27,289 bases of DNA from SBBG01 sp033717875 (lineage in GTDB: Bacteria; Pseudomonadota; Gammaproteobacteria; Ga0077554; Ga007554): positions 1-27,289 of the forward strand of contig JADDKJ010000042.1 of NCBI GenBank assembly GCA_033717875.1, written 5' to 3'. Every line of letters begins with the position of its first letter. Position 1 is the first letter of the stretch. The notes under the pieces were generated by a model that was given only the letters and a program-made list of their open reading frames with translations, searched no databases and was not told the DNA's origin. Position numbers and translations under genes: made by a program. Shown here one piece after another: positions 1 to 7,266 of this stretch.

Positions 1-99
1 GAAAACATCCTCGCGACGATTGCCACGCTGGGTGATGTGATGGGGAACATCGGCACAAACGGTTCTGGCAAGGCGGGGCATGAATTCAATCTACCATGA
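1..99 (+). CDS. 3' end of an unidentified gene (partial)
   Basis: Frame 1 is open from the first base to a TGA at 97-99 and gives a 32-residue C-terminal tail. The tail has a mildly hydrophobic stretch (ILATIATLGDVMGNIG) followed by a polar end (GKAGHEFNLP). I do not recognise the family. The start lies outside the window. The frame could also be chance read-through, because 32 codons is a short open stretch in GC-rich DNA. It would converge on nhaR, with the C-rich tract at 121-160 in between. Confidence 0.35.
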   Translation, partial: ENILATIATLGDVMGNIGTNGSGKAGHEFNLP

Positions 100-120
100 G
101 ATGGCTTTAAAGGGAAGCGT

Positions 121-160
121 CCCCTTTCCCCACCATCCCCTTTCCCCACCCCTTTCCCCC
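121..160 (-). repeat. G-rich tract, potential G-quadruplex, between convergent gene ends
   Basis: On the plus strand there are six runs of four or more C (121-124, 128-131, 137-140, 144-147, 149-152, 156-160), mostly separated by TTT or a single A. The minus strand therefore carries six runs of at least four G with loops of 1 to 5 nt, which satisfies the usual G-quadruplex pattern. It lies just past the nhaR stop on the strand that nhaR transcription would produce as RNA. The rest of 100-256 shows no gene. Confidence 0.6.
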
Positions 161-256
161 TTCTATCCACATCGTGCCTGCTGTGCCCTCAAGTACGACG
201 TGTTCCCGGCGAGACCAGGGTGTGTGGCCGAACCGGATTTGCGGCATTGACCGGTG

Positions 257-1168
257 CTATGCGGCGGGCTTGCTATCGACGAACAAGGCCTGCTTCGCCG
301 CTTGGCTGACGGTGACCACGGCGGGATGCGTGAGCCGGCGCTCTACCGAGATGGCGTAGTACTTGACGACGACTTCCTCCGCGCGGCCGACAATTTCGAC
401 ACCATACTGATGTTGCACCGCCTCGGCAGTCACCGCTGGCATGGGGAAAACGCCGGCACCCGCTTGCCCGAATGCTTTCATCAACGCCGTGTCGTCAAAT
501 TCCCCGACGATGCGCGGCTGGATCCGGCGCTCGCTGAACCAGCGTCCCAGCGGTCCCCGCACTGCGGCGCTGTCAGCCGGGATCAGCAAGGGCGCTCCGT
601 TCAGGGATTGCGGAAAATTCTCCCGATAACGCGCCGCCAGTTCCGGCACCGCATGGAAGACGACGGGGCAGCTTCCCAACAAGTGACTGTAGCCTTTTAC
701 GCCTAGTGCGGGAGGCAGCGGCCGATCGGCGATCACCAGGTCGAGTTTGTGAATAGCCAGTTCCGCGAACAAGCGCTCCAGCTTGTCCTCGTGACAGAGG
801 AGGCGCACGGGCTCGGCGAGCTTCATCGCCGGCGCCAGCAGCCGGTAGGCGATGGATTTGGGAACGACATCGGCCACGCCGACCCGGAATGGCAGTTCGC
901 TCCCCCCAGAGCGGTTGCACAGCAATTCCTCGAGCTCCTTGCCGATCTGGAATATCTCGTCGGCATGAGACAGCGCCAGGTTTCCCGCCGCCGTCAGTTC
1001 GAGTCGTCTGCCGGCGCGCCGGAACAGATCGGTACCCAGCGCAAGTTCGAGCTCGCTGATCTGGCCGCTGATGGTCTGAGGGGTGAGGTGCAGCCGCTCG
1101 GCGGCGCGCGTGATGCTGCCGGTTTTGGCGACGTGCCAGAAATAGTGAAGCTGTTTGTAGTTCAACAT
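257..1168 (-). CDS. nhaR: LysR-family transcriptional regulator, NhaR-like
   Basis: A LysR-type regulator of about 303 residues. The N-terminal winged helix-turn-helix begins LNYKQLHYFWHVAKTGS and contains LTPQTISGQI, which closely follows E. coli NhaR (NYNHLYYFWHV, LTPQTITGQI). The C-terminal effector domain keeps the NhaR-like GEFDDTALMKAFG segment. In E. coli NhaR activates the Na+/H+ antiporter gene nhaA in response to Na+. Here no nhaA is adjacent, so the target is unknown. The start is taken as ATG 1168, matching the length of the E. coli N terminus; an in-frame GTG at 1180 is the alternative. The gene diverges from the HPF-like gene across a short AT-rich region. Confidence 0.85.
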   Translation of the reverse strand: MLNYKQLHYFWHVAKTGSITRAAERLHLTPQTISGQISELELALGTDLFRRAGRRLELTAAGNLALSHADEIFQIGKELEELLCNRSGGSELPFRVGVADVVPKSIAYRLLAPAMKLAEPVRLLCHEDKLERLFAELAIHKLDLVIADRPLPPALGVKGYSHLLGSCPVVFHAVPELAARYRENFPQSLNGAPLLIPADSAAVRGPLGRWFSERRIQPRIVGEFDDTALMKAFGQAGAGVFPMPAVTAEAVQHQYGVEIVGRAEEVVVKYYAISVERRLTHPAVVTVSQAAKQALFVDSKPAA

Positions 1169-1286
1169 GGTAAAGGGCACCGATTATCAGTCTGTAACGA
1201 ATAAAGATCTAAAAATATTCGACTATATTTTGTGAAAAGACAAGCTTACAATAAGTCACGTACCCGTTTTAGTAAGGAGCAGCGAC
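1169..1286. promoter_or_regulatory. Divergent promoter region nhaR / HPF-like gene
   Basis: This gap of roughly 118 bp separates two divergent starts. Its central part (about 1200-1255) is much more AT-rich than the flanking genes, as expected for promoters in both directions. I could not fix a convincing -35/-10 pair in either direction. A strong ribosome-binding site, AAGGAG, lies just before the HPF-like ATG at 1287. LysR regulators often bind such divergent regions, so NhaR autoregulation here is plausible but inferred. Confidence 0.5.
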
Positions 1287-1637
1287 ATGCAGATCGACAT
1301 TCAAACCCATGGCTTCGTGCTGACCCAAGGCCTGCGCACCCATGTGGAACAGCGATTGCGATTTGCCTTGACCCGGTTTCAGAATCGGGTGGCGCGGGTT
1401 GCCGTGCACCTGTCGGACGTCAACGGCCCCAGGGGCGGTGTGGATAAGCATTGCCAACTCCAGGTTCGTCTGCGCGGACTGCCCGATATCGTTGTCAAGG
1501 ACACGGAAGCGGATCTTTACGTCGCGGTGGGCCGCGCCACGGAACGCGCCGGGCGAACGCTGGCGCGCTATCTGCGGCGTGCGCGTGGCGGCTTCGACAA
1601 ACATACTGAGCGAAGTGACGATGAGCGGATTGAATAA
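1287..1637 (+). CDS. HPF/RaiA-family ribosome-associated protein (short form)
   Basis: A 116-residue protein that begins MQIDIQTHGFVLTQGLRTHVEQRL, the usual opening of the ribosome hibernation factor/RaiA (sigma-54 modulation) fold: beta strand, then helix. It continues with paired strands around residues 35-65 and a basic second helix (AVGRATERAGRTLARYLRRAR). Family members bind the 30S decoding centre and silence or dimerise ribosomes in stationary phase. The long-form C-terminal dimerisation domain is missing, so this is a short HPF/YfiA-type protein. AAGGAG sits 8 nt before the ATG. The gene overlaps the next by 17 bp, so the two are probably translated from one mRNA. Confidence 0.8.
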   Translation: MQIDIQTHGFVLTQGLRTHVEQRLRFALTRFQNRVARVAVHLSDVNGPRGGVDKHCQLQVRLRGLPDIVVKDTEADLYVAVGRATERAGRTLARYLRRARGGFDKHTERSDDERIE

Positions 1638-2241
1638 GTTTTGGTTCCTGGCGCAGGCGATTTCGAACCTGGGCAAGATCCGGACGCGCACTTGGTTGGT
1701 TTTGGGGGCGGTTGCGCTTGGTTTCGTCGGTCTCCTGGGATGGGCCGGCATCGCGATCATGTCCTGGTTGTGGACTCAGGCGCCGGCCGTGACCGAGGCT
1801 GGAAAACGCTTGGCTGGCGATGCCGTAACACAGGTTGAACAAGTGGCGCCGGAGCTAAAAGAGCAGGCGGCGCAGTGGGTGCCGGGTGTGAAAGAGCAAC
1901 TGGATCGATGGCTGCCGGGGCGCGCCGAAGCACCGCTCGCCAATGATGTCAGCGGCGCCGACGCCGGTCCAGTGGCGCGCTTTCCCGGTTTGGTGCGCAG
2001 CCATTTCGCACGCGAGGAGCAGGCGGTCGAAGTGCGCTATGCGGGCGGTGCGGCCTTCGAAACAGTGCTTGCGCATTATCTTCAGGGCTTCACCGCCGCC
2101 GGGTATCTCCACGAGGTGATTTCGGCCGCGCCCGAGGGCGAGCAACACCGCTTCCGGCGTGGCCAGGAATCTATTGACCTTTCGCTGCTACGTCGACCGG
2201 ATGGGCTGTTGGAGGTCCATATGAAGGTGCTGCCACAGTAA
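1621..2241 (+). CDS. Small membrane-anchored protein of unknown function
   Basis: About 206 residues, starting at ATG 1621 inside the 3' end of the HPF-like gene. Upstream in-frame starts would lie deep inside that gene and are less likely. One clear hydrophobic segment occupies residues 25-48 (WLVLGAVALGFVGLLGWAGI). It is followed by an amphipathic, Gln/Glu-rich helical stretch (about 60-100) and a small C-terminal alpha/beta region with the beta-hairpin-like LLEVHMKVLPQ end. This suggests a protein anchored in the inner membrane with a soluble domain. I recognise no family. The overlap with an HPF-type gene suggests co-expression under stress, which is inference. Confidence 0.65.
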   Translation: MSGLNKFWFLAQAISNLGKIRTRTWLVLGAVALGFVGLLGWAGIAIMSWLWTQAPAVTEAGKRLAGDAVTQVEQVAPELKEQAAQWVPGVKEQLDRWLPGRAEAPLANDVSGADAGPVARFPGLVRSHFAREEQAVEVRYAGGAAFETVLAHYLQGFTAAGYLHEVISAAPEGEQHRFRRGQESIDLSLLRRPDGLLEVHMKVLPQ

Positions 2242-2258
2242 CCACTGCAAGAAATCGT

Positions 2259-2278
2259 GCGCGAGCGCGCTGTTTTTT
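2259..2278 (+). terminator. Possible intrinsic terminator after the HPF-like operon
   Basis: A short GC-only stem (GCGC, loop GAGC, GCGC at 2259-2270) is followed within two bases by six T (2273-2278), starting 17 nt after the 2241 stop. The stem is only 4 bp, so termination strength is uncertain. Confidence 0.45.
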
Positions 2279-2302
2279 CAATCGCTTGCCGTGATTGAAA
2301 AA
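2274..2302. repeat. 10-bp inverted repeat upstream of the antiporter gene
   Basis: TTTTTCAATC (2274-2283) and GATTGAAAAA (2293-2302) form a perfect 10-bp dyad with a 9-nt spacer. It overlaps the T-run of the preceding terminator candidate and lies about 75 bp before the antiporter start. It could be a bidirectional terminator stem or an operator; the sequence does not decide. Confidence 0.5.
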
Positions 2303-2377
2303 TGTCGGCACGTCCGTGCGCTGCGGAATCTTTGACACATCAGAGATTCCATAGCTTTGTCTGGAGTGCAGGGATTC

Positions 2378-3466
2378 ATGGATTCCACAGTTCTCGGTTT
2401 ATTCATACTTGGGCTGGTGCTGCTGATTGCCGGCGCTGAATTGCTGGTGCGTGGCGCCGCGCGTCTTGCGGCCCGGCTCGGCATCTCGCCGCTGGTGATC
2501 GGGCTCACCGTGGTCGCCTTCGGTACCAGTTCTCCGGAACTCGCGGTAAGCGTGCAAGCCGGGCTCGCCGGCCAGGCCGATATCGCGGTCGGCAACGTGG
2601 TCGGCAGCAACATCTTCAACGTGCTGTTCATCCTCGGCGTCTCGGCGCTGATCGTGCCGCTGGTGGTGTCGCAGCAGCTGGTACGGTTCGACGTGCCGCT
2701 CATGATCGGCGTCTCGGTGCTGTTGTTAGTCATGGCGTTCGACGGCCGCATCGACGGGTTCGATGGCCTGCTGCTCATCACCGGCATCGTCGCCTATACG
2801 GTGTTCGCCATCCGGCAAGGCCGCAAGGAAAGCGCGGCGGTGCAGGCCGAGTATGCACTCAAGTATGGTGATGGAAAAACCAGATGGCTGGGACGACTAC
2901 CGGTTCAGATTGCACTCATCATTGGCGGGCTCGCGCTGCTCGTGCTCGGCGCCCACTGGCTGGTCGGCGGGGCGGTGGTGATCGCGCGGCTGCTCGGCGT
3001 GAGCGAGCTGATCATCGGCCTCACCATCGTCGCCGCCGGCACCTCGCTGCCCGAGGTCGCGACCTCGATCGTGGCGGCGCTGCGCGGCGAGCGTGACATC
3101 GCGGTTGGCAACATCGTCGGCAGCAATCTGTTCAACATCCTCGCGATCGCCGGCATCGCTTCCGCAGTCACACCGGACGGGCTCGAGGTCGCTGCCTCGC
3201 TGATCCACTTCGACATCCCGGTGATGATCGCGGTGGCGCTCGCCTGTCTGCCGATCTTCGCCAGTGGCCACCGCATCGCGCGCTGGGAGGGGGCGCTGTT
3301 CCTTGGCTACTACGCAGCCTACGTGCTGTATCTGATTCTCGCCGCCACGCAGCACGCCACGCTGCCGGCATTCAGTGCCGTGATGCTCGGGTTCGTGCTG
3401 CCGCTCACGGCGGTGACGCTGATCGTGTTGCTGGCGGGCCGTTGGGCAGTGGAGAAAACGCGGTGA
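2378..3466 (+). CDS. Calcium/cation antiporter, CaCA superfamily (YrbG-like)
   Basis: A 362-residue integral membrane exchanger made of two homologous halves, each with the alpha-repeat signature. The first half has GTSSPELAVS then GNVVGSNIFNVLFILG; the second has GTSLPEVATS then GNIVGSNLFNILAIAG. These carry the acidic and Asn residues that bind the cation in the Na+/Ca2+ exchanger superfamily. About ten hydrophobic segments are visible, with a hydrophilic linker around residues 145-175. The ATG at 2378 is preferred over the in-frame TTG at 2357 because GGAG precedes it by 11 nt. E. coli YrbG belongs to this family; cation specificity cannot be read from the sequence. Its stop is 54 bp from the convergent mfd stop. 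Confidence 0.9.
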   Translation: MDSTVLGLFILGLVLLIAGAELLVRGAARLAARLGISPLVIGLTVVAFGTSSPELAVSVQAGLAGQADIAVGNVVGSNIFNVLFILGVSALIVPLVVSQQLVRFDVPLMIGVSVLLLVMAFDGRIDGFDGLLLITGIVAYTVFAIRQGRKESAAVQAEYALKYGDGKTRWLGRLPVQIALIIGGLALLVLGAHWLVGGAVVIARLLGVSELIIGLTIVAAGTSLPEVATSIVAALRGERDIAVGNIVGSNLFNILAIAGIASAVTPDGLEVAASLIHFDIPVMIAVALACLPIFASGHRIARWEGALFLGYYAAYVLYLILAATQHATLPAFSAVMLGFVLPLTAVTLIVLLAGRWAVEKTR

Positions 3467-3520
3467 CAGTATTAGCGCACGCTCCCCGTCTATGCCGGAT
3501 GGCGCGGTGGGCCACCGGCC

Positions 3521-6500
3521 CTACACGCCGTATTTCTCCCCCAGCTTTTCCAGCACCTGCTCCACCCCCTGTATCCGCGCCGCGCTATCGGCCATGGCGA
3601 GGGTGAAGCGCAGCCGGTCCTGCCCGTCCAGCTTGTAGGCACGCGGCTGGGTCTGGATGAGGTGGATGATGGTGCGCGGGTCGATGTCCGGCTGGGCGTT
3701 GAACAGGATGCGTCCTCCTGCCGGGCCGGCTTCGATCTTGCGGATGCCCAGGGGGCGGGCCTTGAGTTTGAGGCGGGTGACCTGGAACAGATTTTTCACC
3801 TGCTCGGGCAGCAGGCCGAAGCGGTCGATCATTTCCACTTGCAACTCGCGCAGTTCTTCGTCGCTGGCGGCGTTGGCGATGCGTTTGTACATCACCAGGC
3901 GGGCGTGCACGTCGGGCAGGTAGTCCTCCGGGATCAGCGCCGGGATGTGCAGGTCGATCTCGGCGTGGGTGTCGAGCGGCTGGTCGAGGTTGGGTTGTTT
4001 GCCTGATTTCAGCGCCTTCACGGCGCGTTCCAGCAGGTCGGTGTAAAGCGAGAAGCCGACTTCCTGCATCTGTCCACTTTGCTCTTCGCCGAGCAGCTCG
4101 CCCGCGCCGCGGATTTCCAGATCATGGGTGGCGAGGGTGAAGCCCGCGCCCAGTTCTTCGAGTGATTCGATGGCTTCCAGGCGCTTGACGGCGTCGGCGG
4201 TCATCACACCGCGCGGCGGGATGACGAGATAGGCGTAGGCGCGGTGATACGATCGGCCGACGCGGCCGCGCAATTGGTGGAGCTGCGCCAGGCCGAATTT
4301 GTCGGCGCGGTTGATGATGATGGTGTTGGCGCTGGGCACGTCGATGCCGGTTTCGATGATGGTGGTGCATACCAGGATATTGAAGCGCTGGTGGTAGAAG
4401 TCGAGCATCACATGTTCCAGCTCGCGCTCGCGCATCTGGCCGTGGGCGATGCGCACGCGGGCCTCGGGCACCAGTTCCTCGACCTCGCGCGCCACCTTTT
4501 CGATGGTTTCCACCTCGTTGTGCAGGAAGTAGACCTGGCCGCCGCGCTTGATTTCGCGCAAACAGGCTTCCTGGATCAGCGCCTTGTTCCATTCGCGGAC
4601 AAAGGTTTTCACCGCCAGGCGTCGCGCCGGCGGGGTGGCGATCACCGACAGGTCGCGCATGCCCGATAACGCCATATTGAGGGTGCGCGGAATGGGGGTG
4701 GCGGTCAGCGTCAGCACATCCACCTCGGCGCGCAGCGCCTTGAAGCGTTCTTTCTGGCGCACGCCGAAGCGGTGCTCTTCGTCGATGACGACCAGGCCGA
4801 GGTTCTTGAACTTGACGTTGTCCTGGATCAGTTTGTGGGTGCCGATGATGATGTCCACCTTGCCTTCGGCGATACCCTCCAGCGCGGCTTCCTGTTCCTT
4901 TTTCGAGCGGAAGCGTGACAGCACCTCGATGCGCACCGGCCAGTCGGCGAAGCGGTCCTTGAAGTTCTGGTAGTGCTGCTGGGCGAGCAGGGTGGTCGGC
5001 ACCAACACCGCCACCTGCGCGCCGCCGTGCACCGCCATGAACACGGCGCGCATGGCGACCTCGGTTTTGCCGAAGCCGACATCGCCGCAGACCAGCCGGT
5101 CCATGGGCTGGCCGGAGGTCATATTGATGATGACATCCTGGATCGCGGCCTGCTGGTCGGGGGTCTCCTCGAAGGGGAAGCCCGCGGTGAAAGCGGTGTA
5201 TTGTTCGTCGGGCGGCGGGAAGGCATGGCCCTTGCGCGCCGCGCGGCGGGCGTAGATGTCGAGCAGTTCCGCCGCGACATCGCGCACCTGCTCGGCGGCC
5301 TTGCGCTTGGCGCGCTGCCATTGTTCGCCGCCGAGCCGGTGCAGCGGGGCGTTTTCCGCCGCCGCGCCGCTGTAACGGCTGATGAGATGCAGCGAGGACA
5401 CGGGCACGTAGAGCTTGTCCCCGCCCGCGTATTCCAGCGTCAGAAACTCCGTCTCGATGTCGCCGACGTTGAGGGTTTGCAGGCCCAGGTAACGCCCTAC
5501 GCCGTGTTCTTCGTGCACCACCGGCGCGCCGATGTCGAGTTCGGCGAGATTGCGCACCAGGGCATCCACATCGCGGCCGCGCGTCTTGCGCAGGCGGCGC
5601 TGCATGGCCTGTTCGCCGAAGATCTGCGGTTCGGCGATGACCGCGATGGGCGGCGTGTCGATCAGCAGGCCGTGTTCCAGCGGTGCGACGGTGATGCCCA
5701 ACCTGGCTTCGGTTTCCACAAAAGCCTGCCAGTTATCGAAGGCGGCAGGGTGGAGATGGATGCCCTTGAGCAATTCCAGCAATGTTTCGCGCCGCCCCGC
5801 CGTTTCGGCGGCGAACAGGACCCGGCCGGGGAAATTCGTCACGAACTCCAGCAGCGCCGCCGCGGGCTGGGGTGCGCGCGGCGCCAGGGTCAATGATGGC
5901 GTCGGCAAGGTGGCATGGTTGTATGCGCCGGCCCGTGCATCAACCGCGGTGTGCTGGAGCATGACGCGCGGAAAATCATGAGTGGCGCCCAGCACTTCGC
6001 CGGCTTGCAGGAAGACGCGCGCGGGGGGCAGCAGCGGGCGCTCGGTGTTGTAGCGGTATTGCTCGTAACGTTCGCCGGCCGCGTTCCAGAAATCGGTGGC
6101 GGCCTGTTCCATGCCCTCCGTGGCGATCAAGAGGCTTTGCGCGGGCAGGTAGTCGAAAAGCGTGCCGGTGTGTTCGAAGAACAACGGCAGGTAGTATTCG
6201 ATGCCGGGCGGCGCCAGTCCATTGCTGACATCGCGGTAGATCACGGTCCTTTGCGGGTCGCCCTCGAAACTGGCGCGCCAGGCCTGACGGAAGCGCGTAA
6301 TGGCCTCTTTGTCGAGGGCGAACTCGCGCGCCGGCATGAGGCGGATTTGTTTGACGCTGTCCAGCGAGCGCTGGGTTTCGGCATCGAAGATGCGGATGCT
6401 GTCGATCTCATTGTCGAACAGGTCGATGCGAAAGGGCTGGGGGCAGCCCATCGGATACAGGTCGATGAGGCTGCCGCGCACCGCGAATTCGCCATGTTCC

Positions 6501-7030
6501 ATGACCTGCGACACACAGTGATAGCCTGCGGCCTCCAGGCGCTTGCGGAACTGATCCATGTCAAGCTTCTCGCCCACGTCCAGCATCAGGCTACTGCCTT
6601 CCAGCCAGGCGCGCGGCGGCAGGCGATGCATCAGGGTCGAGGCCGGCACGATGAGGATGCCACGCTGCAACGAGGGCAACTGATAAAGCGTCGCCAGGCG
6701 CTGCGAGATGATGTCCTGGTGCGGGGAGAAACTGTCGTAGGGCAGTGTTTCCCAGTCCGGGAAGGTCAGCACCGGCAGCGTATCGCGCTTGGCGATATAA
6801 AATTTCAGTTCATATTCCAGGCGGCTGGCGGCGGAAACATCGGCCATGATCACCACCACCGGCCCCCGGTGCCGCTGCGCCGCCGCCGTGATCACCAGGC
6901 CGAAGCTGCTGCCGTGCAGTTCTCCCCACCATACCCGTTCACCCGGTTTGGCGGGCAGGATGGGCTGGAAGGGGGTGAGCCGGGAGTCGGCGGAGGTTAA
7001 AGGGTTGGATGCTGGGGCCGATATCGTCAT
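3521..7030 (-). CDS. mfd: Transcription-repair coupling factor Mfd
   Basis: A 1169-residue protein of normal length (E. coli 1148) that removes RNA polymerase stalled at DNA lesions and recruits UvrA. The order is standard: a UvrB-homology module at the N terminus (TFPDWETLPYDSFSPHQDI, around 93-107), the RNA polymerase-interacting domain with EEHGVGRYLGL, then an SF2/RecG-like translocase. The translocase has Walker A GDVGFGKTE near residue 649, DEEH near 749, TLTATPIPRT, and the helicase motif VI region LRGRVGRS, followed by the TRCF C-terminal domain. No Shine-Dalgarno is strong before the ATG at 7030. The gene is intact and diverges from the RND exporter operon. Confidence 0.97.
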   Translation of the reverse strand: MTISAPASNPLTSADSRLTPFQPILPAKPGERVWWGELHGSSFGLVITAAAQRHRGPVVVIMADVSAASRLEYELKFYIAKRDTLPVLTFPDWETLPYDSFSPHQDIISQRLATLYQLPSLQRGILIVPASTLMHRLPPRAWLEGSSLMLDVGEKLDMDQFRKRLEAAGYHCVSQVMEHGEFAVRGSLIDLYPMGCPQPFRIDLFDNEIDSIRIFDAETQRSLDSVKQIRLMPAREFALDKEAITRFRQAWRASFEGDPQRTVIYRDVSNGLAPPGIEYYLPLFFEHTGTLFDYLPAQSLLIATEGMEQAATDFWNAAGERYEQYRYNTERPLLPPARVFLQAGEVLGATHDFPRVMLQHTAVDARAGAYNHATLPTPSLTLAPRAPQPAAALLEFVTNFPGRVLFAAETAGRRETLLELLKGIHLHPAAFDNWQAFVETEARLGITVAPLEHGLLIDTPPIAVIAEPQIFGEQAMQRRLRKTRGRDVDALVRNLAELDIGAPVVHEEHGVGRYLGLQTLNVGDIETEFLTLEYAGGDKLYVPVSSLHLISRYSGAAAENAPLHRLGGEQWQRAKRKAAEQVRDVAAELLDIYARRAARKGHAFPPPDEQYTAFTAGFPFEETPDQQAAIQDVIINMTSGQPMDRLVCGDVGFGKTEVAMRAVFMAVHGGAQVAVLVPTTLLAQQHYQNFKDRFADWPVRIEVLSRFRSKKEQEAALEGIAEGKVDIIIGTHKLIQDNVKFKNLGLVVIDEEHRFGVRQKERFKALRAEVDVLTLTATPIPRTLNMALSGMRDLSVIATPPARRLAVKTFVREWNKALIQEACLREIKRGGQVYFLHNEVETIEKVAREVEELVPEARVRIAHGQMRERELEHVMLDFYHQRFNILVCTTIIETGIDVPSANTIIINRADKFGLAQLHQLRGRVGRSYHRAYAYLVIPPRGVMTADAVKRLEAIESLEELGAGFTLATHDLEIRGAGELLGEEQSGQMQEVGFSLYTDLLERAVKALKSGKQPNLDQPLDTHAEIDLHIPALIPEDYLPDVHARLVMYKRIANAASDEELRELQVEMIDRFGLLPEQVKNLFQVTRLKLKARPLGIRKIEAGPAGGRILFNAQPDIDPRTIIHLIQTQPRAYKLDGQDRLRFTLAMADSAARIQGVEQVLEKLGEKYGV

Positions 7031-7266
7031 GGAATTAAGCTGTCCCCCGTAGGGGTGTCTGAGTCATGTGGAATGCAATATTTTCCCACAAATAGGGGGG
7101 TTGACGCATCCACTATAAACTTCGTTGAAGCCGTGACGAATAGTCAAAAGTGGGGCGAAAAAAGCGGACTCCATGTAAAATTCTTCGTTTCGCCTTGCTT
7201 TCGCGTCTCGAACGAGTTTGTGAAAGGTATCGTGGAATCGTCGTGTAAAGGACTTGAAGTTTCGAA
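7031..7266. promoter_or_regulatory. Divergent intergenic region mfd / RND exporter operon
   Basis: These 236 bp hold promoters for two divergent units but no convincing gene. A TTGACG occurs at 7101 and AT-rich hexamers (TATAAA at 7114, TAAAAT at 7176), but none pair at a 16-18 bp spacing. No ribosome-binding site is strong before the exporter ATG at 7267; an AAGGA lies about 17 nt upstream, too far to be ideal. Confidence 0.45.

Noticed and set aside
4973..7000. Long plus-strand frames (307 and 361 codons) opposite mfd
   Set aside because: Mfd on the minus strand is complete with all motifs. The plus-strand products have shadow composition and no recognisable domain.
7101..7119. Sigma-70 promoter TTGACG/TATAAA before the RND operon
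   Set aside because: The hexamers are only 7 bp apart, far from the required 16-18 bp.
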